NCBI GenBank assembly: GCA_964602055.1 | Contig: CAZRPU010000083.1 | Span: 1 to 7,318 of the forward strand | Length of the DNA stretch: 7,318 bases | Reading direction: 5' to 3' | Source of the DNA: JACPLA01 sp964602055 | GTDB taxonomy: Bacteria > Bacteroidota > Ignavibacteria > UBA10030 | Part shown: piece after piece, positions 1 through 5,253 of the stretch | Layout of the letters: each line of letters opens with the position of its first letter | How positions within the stretch are numbered: position 1 is the stretch's first letter | Position numbers and translations under genes: made by a program | Notes under the pieces: generated by a model | What the model was told of the DNA's origin: nothing | What the model saw: only the letters and a program-made list of their open reading frames with translations | Database searches by the model: none

Positions 1-713
1 GGAGAGATAATGGTCTGAAAAGTCCTGTTTCTGTAGATATCGATCAGAACCTTCTCTTTTCTGTATTCTTTCTTGATGTGAAGAGTCGTGTTCGTCTTGT
101 TCCTCTCCACAAAGGGCTGGGCGATGGACCGCGCAGCCTCGAAAACCTCATCGAACGTCCATTTAGGTTCTATGGGGGCAAGTACATGGAGCCCCTTTTT
201 CCCCGTGGTCTTTACAAACGGATGATAGCCGTATTGCTCGAGATGTTCTTTGTATTCAAAGGCAAGAGACTTCGTGGTTGCAAAGGGAAAGCCTTCGGGG
301 GGATCGAAATCAACGACGAAATAATCGGGCTTGTCAAAACGCGGGGATCGGGAATGCATCTGGTGAAGTTCGATGCACGCAAGGTTTGCCAGAAAGACCA
401 GGGAGGCATCCTCCGTGGCAATCATATAGTCGATCTTCTTGACCTTATCGCCCAGCTCCGCGTGGTCCATCCATCCGGGAGCCCAATCGGGGCGGTTCTT
501 CTGGAAAAAGGATTCTCCGTCAACACCGTTTGGATACCTCACTACCGAAAGCGGCCGTCCTTTGATGTGAGAAAGAATGGTGGGAGCGAGCTTGAGGTAG
601 TACTGAATGAGCTCCGCCTTGACGAATTCATCATCGGGCCAAAGCACCTTTTTCAGGTTTGAAAGCTCGACTGTTCTTTTTCCGACTTTGACGTATTGTG
701 AGCTGCGTGCCAT
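1..713 (-). CDS. ligD: LigD-type DNA repair polymerase (primase-polymerase domain), partial
   Basis: Visible are 237 residues from an ATG at 713; the frame stays open through the window edge, so the C-terminus is missing. The protein matches the polymerase domain of bacterial ligase D, an archaeo-eukaryotic-primase-fold enzyme that fills gaps and adds nucleotides during non-homologous end joining. The early segment VELSNLKKVLWPDD (15-28) and RPLSVVRYPNG (53-63) are typical. The metal-binding motif DFDPP has D135 and D137, the nucleotide-binding motif is TGKKGLH (170-176) and the third acidic residue is D225 in LIDIYRN; NLACIELHQMHS (110-121) is also characteristic. All key residues are therefore present. 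It could be a stand-alone polymerase of about 300 residues or the first domain of a larger LigD; the window cannot decide. No Ku gene is visible. No Shine-Dalgarno is seen before the ATG. It is divergent from the DUF72 gene. Confidence 0.93.
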   Translation of the reverse strand, partial: MARSSQYVKVGKRTVELSNLKKVLWPDDEFVKAELIQYYLKLAPTILSHIKGRPLSVVRYPNGVDGESFFQKNRPDWAPGWMDHAELGDKVKKIDYMIATEDASLVFLANLACIELHQMHSRSPRFDKPDYFVVDFDPPEGFPFATTKSLAFEYKEHLEQYGYHPFVKTTGKKGLHVLAPIEPKWTFDEVFEAARSIAQPFVERNKTNTTLHIKKEYRKEKVLIDIYRNRTFQTIIS

Positions 714-724
714 GCGAAGAGAAC

Positions 725-754
725 ATTAGCAGAAAGTGGATAGAGAATCAACAA
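725..754 (-). promoter_or_regulatory. Possible promoter for the LigD-type polymerase
   Basis: Read on the minus strand, TTGTTG (754-749) is followed after 18 bp by GCTAAT (730-725). Each hexamer matches the sigma-70 consensus at four of six places. Transcription would start only a few bases before the ATG at 713, which fits the absence of a ribosome binding site there. The match is weak and the call is an inference. Confidence 0.3.
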
Positions 755-809
755 GCGATATGGGGGAACTGGTTCTTCCGCCGTCTTTGCGGTACCTCTC
801 TTGTGCTGA

Positions 810-838
810 TTGATTCGCCATCGGAAGATTCCTATATT
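810..838 (+). promoter_or_regulatory. Candidate sigma-70 promoter for the DUF72-hydrolase pair
   Basis: TTGATT (810-815) and TATATT (833-838) are separated by 17 bp, the ideal spacing; the -10 box matches TATAAT at five of six positions. The expected start of transcription, about seven bases after the -10 box, falls on or next to the A of the ATG at 845. No Shine-Dalgarno precedes that ATG, so the transcript may be leaderless. Confidence 0.5.
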
Positions 839-844
839 GGCGAC

Positions 845-1588
845 ATGCACATCTATACCGGTACAAGCGGCTACAGCTACAAGGAATGGAAGGGTTTCTT
901 CTATCCCAAGGACCTCCCTCAGGACCAGATGCTTCAGTACTATGCCGAGCGTCTCCCCTCGGTTGAGATCAATAATACTTTCTACCGTTTCCCGAACAGA
1001 GGGATGATCGAATCGTGGTCGTCCGCGGTGCCGGAGCATTTCCGCTTTTCGGTCAAGGCAACGCAAAAGATAACCCACCTCAAGCGGCTGAAGAACGCCC
1101 GGGATGAGACCGAATTCCTGATGAAGACCGTCGGACTGCTCGGCGAAAAGCTCGGCGTTGTCCTCTTTCAATGTCCGCCGAATTTTCGCAAAGATCTGGA
1201 AAGGCTTGAGGAATTTCTGAAAACGCTTCCAGAAGGAGTCCGCTGCGCCTTCGAATTTCGTCACGAAACGTGGTTTGATGAGGAGGTGTACCATGCTTTG
1301 CGTGAGAAGGATTGCGCCCTCTGTGCCGCCGACACGGATGAAGAACTCAAAGTACCGTTTGTCAGTACCTCGAAGTGGGGCTACCTGCGGTTACGGAGGC
1401 CTGATTATTCGAAGAAAGATCTTCAACAGTGGCTGAAGAAGATAGGGGAACAATCATGGGGGGAGGTGTTCGTGTTTTTCAAACATGAGGATGAGGGAGT
1501 GGGGGCGGCTCTTGCCTTGAAAATGCAGGAGCTGGCCTCGGGAACGCAGGCTCAACCGAAGTCCGCATCGAAGCCCCCCAAAAAGTAA
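845..1588 (+). CDS. DUF72 (YecE-like) family protein
   Basis: This 247-residue protein is a full-length DUF72 member, a TIM-barrel-like family whose biochemical role is not established. Family landmarks are in order: TGTSGYSYKEWKGFFYP (5-21), VEINNTFYRFP (40-50), FRFSVKATQKITH (66-78), GVVLFQCPPNF (104-114), CAFEFRHETWF (134-144), WGYLRLRRPDY (178-188) and VFVFFKHEDEG (208-218). The last 15 residues are a Lys/Pro/Ser-rich extension outside the domain. The reading frame is open back to an ATG at 698, but that start would overlap the divergent LigD gene and add 49 residues with no family resemblance. The ATG at 845 puts the glycine-rich motif at the N-terminus as usual for the family. The hydrolase ATG follows directly after the TAA, so the two are very probably co-transcribed. 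The position beside a LigD-type gene hints at nucleic-acid metabolism, but this is inference. Confidence 0.93.
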   Translation: MHIYTGTSGYSYKEWKGFFYPKDLPQDQMLQYYAERLPSVEINNTFYRFPNRGMIESWSSAVPEHFRFSVKATQKITHLKRLKNARDETEFLMKTVGLLGEKLGVVLFQCPPNFRKDLERLEEFLKTLPEGVRCAFEFRHETWFDEEVYHALREKDCALCAADTDEELKVPFVSTSKWGYLRLRRPDYSKKDLQQWLKKIGEQSWGEVFVFFKHEDEGVGAALALKMQELASGTQAQPKSASKPPKK

Positions 1589-2311
1589 ATGCCCGGCAAG
1601 GCCCATTTATCACAAATGACCGAGAAACGAAAGAAGGAACAGCATTTCGACATTCACGGCTATTCGCATCGTGTCAGCTGCCTTACTCTTATGCCCGGAA
1701 ATGCTCATTGTTTCCTTGTTTTCGGGCACGGGGCGGGGGCAGGCATGGAGCATCCCTTCATGGCTTCTGTGGCACAGAACCTGGCAGATCGGGGTGTCGG
1801 ATCGTTGCGCTATCAGTTCCCCTATATGGGGCAAAGGGGAAGAAGACCCGACCCCAAGCCGGTCCTGCTGGCGACTGTCCGATCGGCCCTCGAAAAGGCC
1901 AGAAGTCTGACTAAACTTCCGCTTATTGTTGGGGGGAAGTCCATGGGCGGGCGGATGAGCTCACAGGCATTGGCCGAGAGACCTGAGAAGGATGTCTTGG
2001 GAGTTGCCTTTTTTGGATTTCCCCTTCACTCGCCTGGATCACCATCCGACAGCCGCGCTGAACACCTCGCTGCAGTGTCCGTTCCAATGCTTTTTCTCCA
2101 GGGGAGCAGAGATACACTGGCCGATCTTGCTCTTCTCAAACCCGTCTGCAAGAAGCTGGGAAAGCGCGCCCGGCTGCACGTCATCGACGACGCCGACCAT
2201 TCTTTTCACGTTCCGCGGAAGTCCGGAAGGACGGACGCGGATATTCTCGAAGAGCTTGCTGAAGTTTTTGTGGACTGGTCAAAAATGGAGCTTCAGATAA
2301 CCGTGTCTTGA
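1589..2311 (+). CDS. Alpha/beta-hydrolase, KANL3/Tex30-like
   Basis: This 240-residue protein has the alpha/beta-hydrolase layout: an oxyanion-type HGAG loop (47-50), a nucleophile elbow GKSMGG with Ser118, a candidate acid Asp175 in LQGSRD and His204 in DADHSF near the end. The short core without a lid and the phrases LRYQFPYM and GGKSMGGRMSS fit the small dienelactone-hydrolase-like group related to eukaryotic KANL3/Tex30. The substrate is unknown. The catalytic triad is inferred from motif position. The ATG at 1589 abuts the DUF72 stop codon (TAA then ATG with no gap), which suggests translational coupling. A second in-frame ATG at 1616 would remove nine residues that have no fold role and cannot be excluded, since neither start has a strong Shine-Dalgarno. 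The pair with DUF72 does not reveal a shared pathway. Confidence 0.88.
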   Translation: MPGKAHLSQMTEKRKKEQHFDIHGYSHRVSCLTLMPGNAHCFLVFGHGAGAGMEHPFMASVAQNLADRGVGSLRYQFPYMGQRGRRPDPKPVLLATVRSALEKARSLTKLPLIVGGKSMGGRMSSQALAERPEKDVLGVAFFGFPLHSPGSPSDSRAEHLAAVSVPMLFLQGSRDTLADLALLKPVCKKLGKRARLHVIDDADHSFHVPRKSGRTDADILEELAEVFVDWSKMELQITVS

Positions 2312-2388
2312 AGACCGCGTCAATTCCTTCCGGAATGCACTTCATCCCTTTGTGGCACAATGTGTTATACGATTTCTGCATTTTTCTC

Positions 2389-2417
2389 TTGACAATGTGA
2401 TATTGTTATGATATCAT
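2389..2417 (+). promoter_or_regulatory. Strong sigma-70 promoter of the SPFH operon
   Basis: A perfect -35 TTGACA (2389-2394), a 17-bp spacer and a -10 TATCAT (2412-2417, five of six matches) make the best promoter in the window. Transcription should start near 2424, giving a leader of about 20 bases that contains the ribosome binding site. The spacer, the -10 box and the start point are covered by the 11-bp repeats at 2396-2428. Confidence 0.82.
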
Positions 2418-2428
2418 TGCGATATCAC
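2396..2428 (+). promoter_or_regulatory. Operator candidate: three tandem 11-bp GATAT boxes
   Basis: Three consecutive 11-mers read TGTGATATTGT (2396-2406), TATGATATCAT (2407-2417) and TGCGATATCAC (2418-2428). Each has T at place 1 and GATAT at places 4-8. The middle box contains the perfect palindrome ATGATATCAT, and the outer ends (GTGATAT and ATATCAC) are inverted copies. An 11-bp step is one helical turn and matches the half-site spacing known for Arc-type repressors, and an Arc-like protein is the second gene of this operon. Binding here would hide the promoter spacer, the -10 box and the transcription start. Autorepression is inferred, not shown. Confidence 0.68.
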
Positions 2429-2432
2429 ACTC

Positions 2433-2438
2433 AAGGAG
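2433..2438 (+). promoter_or_regulatory. Ribosome binding site of the SPFH gene
   Basis: AAGGAG lies six bases before the ATG at 2445, which fixes the start of the SPFH protein. Confidence 0.85.
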
Positions 2439-2444
2439 AAAGCA

Positions 2445-3320
2445 ATGCAAACGGTCACCGAATCAGCCGCAAGGAGAATGAACGGCTATCTGATGGTTCT
2501 TCTTCAGTTCATCCTCATCGGCCTCAATGCTTATCTGATTTATTGGATGGCGGTGAATGAAGACCCTCAGGGGCTTTGGGTCGAAATCCCGCTTTTTCTC
2601 TATACCATTTTACACGCAGCCGGATTTTTTGTTGTCCAGCCCAACGAGGGGCGGGTTCTTGTGCTGTTCGGCAAATACATCGGCTCCGTTCGGGAATCGG
2701 GTTTCTTCTGGGCTAATCCCTTTGCCGTCAAGAAGCACATCTCCTTGAGGATTCGCAATTTCAACAGCGACAAGATCAAGGTGAACGACAAGCACGGCAA
2801 TCCCATTGAAATTGCTGCCGTGGTTGTCTGGCGAGTTGTCGACACTGCCCGAACTCTTTTCGATGTCGAGGACTTCGAGGAATTCGTCGGGATCCAGAGC
2901 GAAACGGCCATACGCGGACTGGCAACAGGCTATCCCTACGACTCACAAACTGAAGATCAGGCCTCACTGCGCGGAAATCCACAGCTCATCGCCGAGCAGC
3001 TTCAGGAAGAATTGCAGACGCGCCTCCAGGTTGCCGGAGTCGAAGTGACGGAATCTCGTATCAGTCACCTTGCGTACGCTCCCGAGATCGCCCAGGCCAT
3101 GCTGAGACGACAGCAGGCACAAGCCATTGTCGATGCGCGGAAGAAGATTGTGGAAGGAGCAGTTGGAATGGTGGACGATGCTCTTCGCCTTCTCAGTGAA
3201 CAGAACATTGTCGAACTTGATGAAGAAAAGAAAGCGACCATGGTCAATAATCTTATGGTGGCGCTTGTCTCGGAAACCCAGGCCCAGCCGATCATCAACA
3301 CAGGAACACTCTATCAATGA
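2445..3320 (+). CDS. Membrane-anchored SPFH (stomatin/prohibitin/flotillin) domain protein
   Basis: This 291-residue protein begins with two hydrophobic segments (about 14-36 and 46-64) and continues into an SPFH domain. Typical features are VVQPNEGRVLVLFGKYIGSV (63-82), GFFWANPF (86-93), IKVNDKHGNPIEIAAVVVWR (111-130), DFEEFV (143-148) and an Ala/Glu/Gln-rich helical stretch (about 176-240) including YAPEIAQAMLRRQQAQAI, likely a coiled coil for oligomer formation. SPFH proteins form large ring- or cage-like assemblies that organise membrane domains and often hold proteases or stress factors; the partner here is not visible in the sequence. The two-pass anchor before the SPFH domain differs from the single N-terminal anchor of HflK/QmcA. 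The start is fixed by AAGGAG at 2433. Its stop overlaps the start of the Arc-like gene (ATGA, 3317-3320), so the two are translationally coupled. Expression is probably controlled by the repeat operator upstream. Confidence 0.93.
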   Translation: MQTVTESAARRMNGYLMVLLQFILIGLNAYLIYWMAVNEDPQGLWVEIPLFLYTILHAAGFFVVQPNEGRVLVLFGKYIGSVRESGFFWANPFAVKKHISLRIRNFNSDKIKVNDKHGNPIEIAAVVVWRVVDTARTLFDVEDFEEFVGIQSETAIRGLATGYPYDSQTEDQASLRGNPQLIAEQLQEELQTRLQVAGVEVTESRISHLAYAPEIAQAMLRRQQAQAIVDARKKIVEGAVGMVDDALRLLSEQNIVELDEEKKATMVNNLMVALVSETQAQPIINTGTLYQ

Positions 3321-3493
3321 GCGAAAAGAAGAAATTCCTTCTGCGCGTTGACGAAGATGTGTACGCTTCGCTTGAGAAATGGGCAGCGGACGATCTCCGA
3401 AGTGTTAATGCGCAGATTGAGTTCCTTCTGATGGAAATGCTGCGTGAGGTAGGTAGGCTGAAGGCAAATGATGGAAAGAAGAAACAATCATGA
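3317..3493 (+). CDS. Small Arc-family ribbon-helix-helix DNA-binding protein
   Basis: This gene encodes 58 residues: atg agc gaa aag at the start, tga at 3491-3493. The segment KKFLLRVDEDVYASLEKWAA (5-24) followed by DDLRSVNAQIEFLLMEMLRE (25-44) is the classic ribbon-helix-helix fold. A basic beta strand that reads DNA bases in the major groove (FLLRVD) precedes helix A (14-25), a turn with the conserved SVNAQIE, and helix B (31-45). The tail (46-58) is Lys-rich and probably disordered. Such proteins act as dimers or tetramers on tandem or inverted short sites. It overlaps both neighbours by ATGA, with only a weak AGGA (3302-3305) upstream, so its translation probably depends on reading through the SPFH gene. 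The natural inference is that it represses its own operon at 2396-2428. No toxin-like partner is evident, so I do not call this a toxin-antitoxin pair. Confidence 0.93.
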   Translation: MSEKKKFLLRVDEDVYASLEKWAADDLRSVNAQIEFLLMEMLREVGRLKANDGKKKQS

Positions 3494-3987
3494 AGACGAG
3501 CAACACAAGAACATCCATGACCCTTCAACGGCCAAGCGTGTGGAAGAACAGATATGAGTTGCGGGCGGGCGAAGAGATTGTCGCAACGCTGGGGTTTCCG
3601 AACGTCTTCAACCAGGAATTAAAGGTCGAAGAGAACGGCGAATGCTGGGTCTACAGACAAAAAGGGATCTTCAAGCGTGTTGTCCTTGTGCGAGAATGCA
3701 GTGCCGACAAGCCATTTGTGACGATTCCCCTGGAACAATCCAGGGGAGTCTACAAATTGAAATTACCGCATTATCGTTCGGTGCGACTCAAGGTAAACAT
3801 ATGGAAATCGGAATACATTCTCACCACGACAATGAATGCAGTCCTCTGCACCCTCAAGCTGAATCAGTTTCCCCGTTTCACGGGTGATATCACCGTCGCC
3901 CGAGATGGAGAGGCGCTTAACGAACATCCGTGGCTGTTGTATCTCGTTCTGTTTGTGGCCCTGACGAATCAACAACACAAAGCATGA
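3490..3987 (+). CDS. Beta-rich protein of unknown function, third gene of the SPFH-Arc operon
   Basis: I do not recognise this 165-residue protein with certainty. It lacks a signal peptide. Most of it alternates hydrophobic and polar residues as in a beta barrel or sandwich (RYELRAGEEIVATLGF 21-36, ECWVYRQKGIFKRVVLVRE 51-69, YKLKLPHYRSVRLKVNIW 88-105). It ends in a hydrophobic helix, HPWLLYLVLFVALTN (146-160), and a short polar tail. A beta barrel followed by a C-terminal hydrophobic helix is the plan of the tubby/LURP-one/phospholipid-scramblase fold, where the helix fills the barrel. That is my best structural guess, and it would suit a membrane-related partner of the SPFH protein. Alternatively the helix is a tail anchor. 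The start at 3490 is chosen because ATGA overlaps the Arc gene stop; an in-frame ATG at 3517 has no ribosome binding site. It is the last gene of the operon. Confidence 0.85.
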   Translation: MKTSNTRTSMTLQRPSVWKNRYELRAGEEIVATLGFPNVFNQELKVEENGECWVYRQKGIFKRVVLVRECSADKPFVTIPLEQSRGVYKLKLPHYRSVRLKVNIWKSEYILTTTMNAVLCTLKLNQFPRFTGDITVARDGEALNEHPWLLYLVLFVALTNQQHKA

Positions 3988-4064
3988 AGATTGATGAATG
4001 TCAGCCAGCGTAAGGTTCGTTCGCATCCCCTCATGAGTGAGCAGGGGTCGGGGGCGAAAAAAAA

Positions 4065-4085
4065 GGATCGCGTTTCAAGCGATCC
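4065..4085 (-). terminator. Intrinsic terminator, strong on the minus strand, possibly bidirectional
   Basis: The 7-bp perfect stem GGATCGC (4065-4071) and GCGATCC (4079-4085) encloses a 7-base loop. Read on the minus strand the hairpin is followed by eight T residues (4064-4057), an ideal rho-independent terminator 27 bp past the stop of the Spy/CpxP-like gene. On the plus strand the hairpin is followed by CTCTTTT, a poorer U-tract, which could still serve the SPFH operon ending at 3987. Confidence 0.88.
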
Positions 4086-4112
4086 CTCTTTTCACTGTGA
4101 AAGAACTGAAGA

Positions 4113-4634
4113 CTATCGTTCGCGTCTCTCACGGTCCATATGTCTCTGCATCCCGTCTTGCCCCATTCGCCCCATCCTCTCCATCCGTTCCATGCCACGC
4201 CCCATGCGCGGGCCGGTACCCATCATCGCATGCCGGGACAGAGTTCCTTTCCACATTTTTTGCTGTTCCGGGTTGAGCAACTTGTTCACCGAAAACCAAA
4301 CGCCGAGGCGTTTTGCCTGTGCCTGGTTTTGAAGGGATCCGATATCGTTCATCTTCTTTTCAATGGCAGTCTGGCTTGGGTTTTCTGCCTTCATCAGATC
4401 ATGAAGTTCGACTCGTGCCTTTGCGATTTGCGAGCGCCTGTCAATCTGATCTTTCATAGCATCGCTGCGGAGCTTATCGATTTCCTTCTGCTGCTGGTCC
4501 GTCAGCTTGAGATCGTCCATCATCCGCTGATGCATTGGTCTGTCCATGCCGGCTGGAGGACCGGGTTGCGCAGAAAGAACAAAGGGAACTGAGAGAAGTG
4601 CAGCCATGATTCCGTACAGTGTCGTTGTTTTCAT
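4113..4634 (-). CDS. Exported Spy/CpxP-like LTxxQ-motif protein with Met/Arg-rich tail
   Basis: This 173-residue protein has an N-terminal signal peptide: MKTTT, a hydrophobic core (about 6-20) and a likely cleavage near SAQ (21-23). The mature part is mostly helical and carries the LTxxQ signature LTDQQ (44-48) and a second variant copy, LNPEQQ (120-125), with charged helices between (49-115). This is the pattern of the Spy/CpxP/CnrX-like family of periplasmic chaperones and metal-stress sensors. The last 35 residues are unusual: nine or more Met residues mixed with Arg and Gly (MGRGMERMERMGRMG, 144-158), then an Arg/Glu end. Met-rich tails can bind Cu(I) or Ag(I), but that is inference, and no copper genes are nearby. 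The start is fixed by AAGGAG (4646-4641), six bases before the ATG. It lies 122 bp downstream of the VOC gene on the same strand and may have its own promoter. Confidence 0.88.
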   Translation of the reverse strand: MKTTTLYGIMAALLSVPFVLSAQPGPPAGMDRPMHQRMMDDLKLTDQQQKEIDKLRSDAMKDQIDRRSQIAKARVELHDLMKAENPSQTAIEKKMNDIGSLQNQAQAKRLGVWFSVNKLLNPEQQKMWKGTLSRHAMMGTGPRMGRGMERMERMGRMGQDGMQRHMDRERRER

Positions 4635-4640
4635 TTAATG

Positions 4641-4646
4641 CTCCTT
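4641..4646 (-). promoter_or_regulatory. Ribosome binding site of the Spy/CpxP-like gene
   Basis: On the minus strand AAGGAG sits six bases before the ATG at 4634 and places the start directly before a good signal peptide. Confidence 0.82.
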
Positions 4647-4756
4647 GTTTTCTTACTGATTAGACACGGAAGCGTATGGCCGGTTTAACGGTTCTCGGGA
4701 CTTTCTCGACCTCTCAATCGCTTCTTCCCGTTGAACCTGTCCGGTTGCTTCCTGCT

Positions 4757-5176
4757 TCATCCTTTTCTCCTTCGAGATGACGTGGAAACGGGCTTTTTTC
4801 TCTTCCGGCGCGGCGACGGTTGCGCTGTCCTTTCCACGAGGCCCATGACATTTCCATCCGGATCCCGGAAAAGGGCAAACGTGACCATGCCCGGAATCTC
4901 AGTAACGGGAACAACGAGAGCGGCTCCCATCGTGACCGCCTTATCCAGCGTCTCTTGTATCTTGTCAACTTCGGCGTAGACCGTCACAAGGTTCGATGAT
5001 CCTTCCCTGGTGGCTCCTATGCCTCCATCAATCCCTTTCTTCGACCCCGTCACGACAAGCCCGTAATTCATCTCGGGAACGACCCTGATGTCCCAGCCGA
5101 ACAAGGCGCGATAAAAATCCTGTACCTTGGCGGGATCTCTTGTATTGATCTCCCAGTGAACAATTGGCGCATGCAT
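4757..5176 (-). CDS. VOC-family (glyoxalase/bleomycin-resistance fold) protein
   Basis: This 139-residue protein shows the two beta-alpha-beta-beta-beta modules of the vicinal oxygen chelate superfamily. The first module has VHWEINTRDPAKVQDFYRAL (6-25) and FGWDI (26-30), followed by a glycine-rich GIDGGIG (48-54). The second has VTVYAEVDKIQETLDKA (64-80) with a MGAALVVPVTEIPG link, and ends in FRDPDGNVMGLVE (103-115). His7 and Glu115 are in the usual metal-ligand positions at the start and end of the fold. Members act as lyases, isomerases, dioxygenases or drug-binding proteins; the substrate cannot be told from sequence. After residue 118 comes a basic extension, SPRRKRKKPVSTSSRRRKG, outside the domain and uncommon for this family, which might bind nucleic acid. 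The start is fixed by AAAGGAGG (5190-5183), six bases upstream. Confidence 0.92.
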   Translation of the reverse strand: MHAPIVHWEINTRDPAKVQDFYRALFGWDIRVVPEMNYGLVVTGSKKGIDGGIGATREGSSNLVTVYAEVDKIQETLDKAVTMGAALVVPVTEIPGMVTFALFRDPDGNVMGLVERTAQPSPRRKRKKPVSTSSRRRKG

Positions 5177-5182
5177 AGATTT

Positions 5183-5190
5183 CCTCCTTT
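5183..5190 (-). promoter_or_regulatory. Ribosome binding site of the VOC gene
   Basis: AAAGGAGG on the minus strand is a near-perfect Shine-Dalgarno six bases before the ATG at 5176. Confidence 0.88.
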
Positions 5191-5202
5191 CGTGAAGTAG
5201 TG

Positions 5203-5219
5203 AATGTACCTCCTACATT
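5203..5219. repeat. 17-bp inverted repeat in the VOC leader
   Basis: AATGTAcctccTACATT is a perfect 6-bp inverted repeat with a 5-base centre. It lies 27 bp before the VOC start and just downstream of a possible -10 box at 5229-5224. It could be an operator, or a small RNA hairpin that displays a second GGAGG in its loop. Role unknown. Confidence 0.45.
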
Positions 5220-5223
5220 TCTT

Positions 5224-5253
5224 ACCATAACTGGCGACCGTCCTCATTATCAA
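5224..5253 (-). promoter_or_regulatory. Possible promoter for the VOC gene
   Basis: On the minus strand TTGATA (5253-5248) is followed after 18 bp by TATGGT (5229-5224), four of six consensus matches each. The expected start of transcription falls inside the inverted repeat at 5203-5219. Confidence 0.4.

Noticed and set aside
78..662. Plus-strand frame of 194 codons
   Set aside because: It is antisense to the LigD polymerase domain, whose catalytic motifs are unmistakable.
698..844. N-terminal extension of the DUF72 gene to an ATG at 698
   Set aside because: It would overlap the divergent LigD start and read through the candidate promoter; the added 49 residues do not resemble the family.
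653..1294. Minus-strand frame of 213 codons
   Set aside because: It is antisense to the DUF72 gene, which shows all family landmarks on the plus strand.
2323..2336. Hairpin ATTCC-TTCC-GGAAT after the hydrolase gene as a terminator
   Set aside because: The stem is only five pairs, mostly A-T, and no T-run follows.
3317..3987. Toxin-antitoxin module made of the Arc-like protein and the third gene
   Set aside because: The third protein shows no toxin motif, and the Arc-like gene is coupled to an SPFH gene upstream; a repressor role is simpler.
4659..4700. ECF-sigma-like promoter (AACC-16-GTCTAA, minus strand) before the Spy-like gene
   Set aside because: The -35 element lacks the GGAAC context and the match is too weak to separate from chance.
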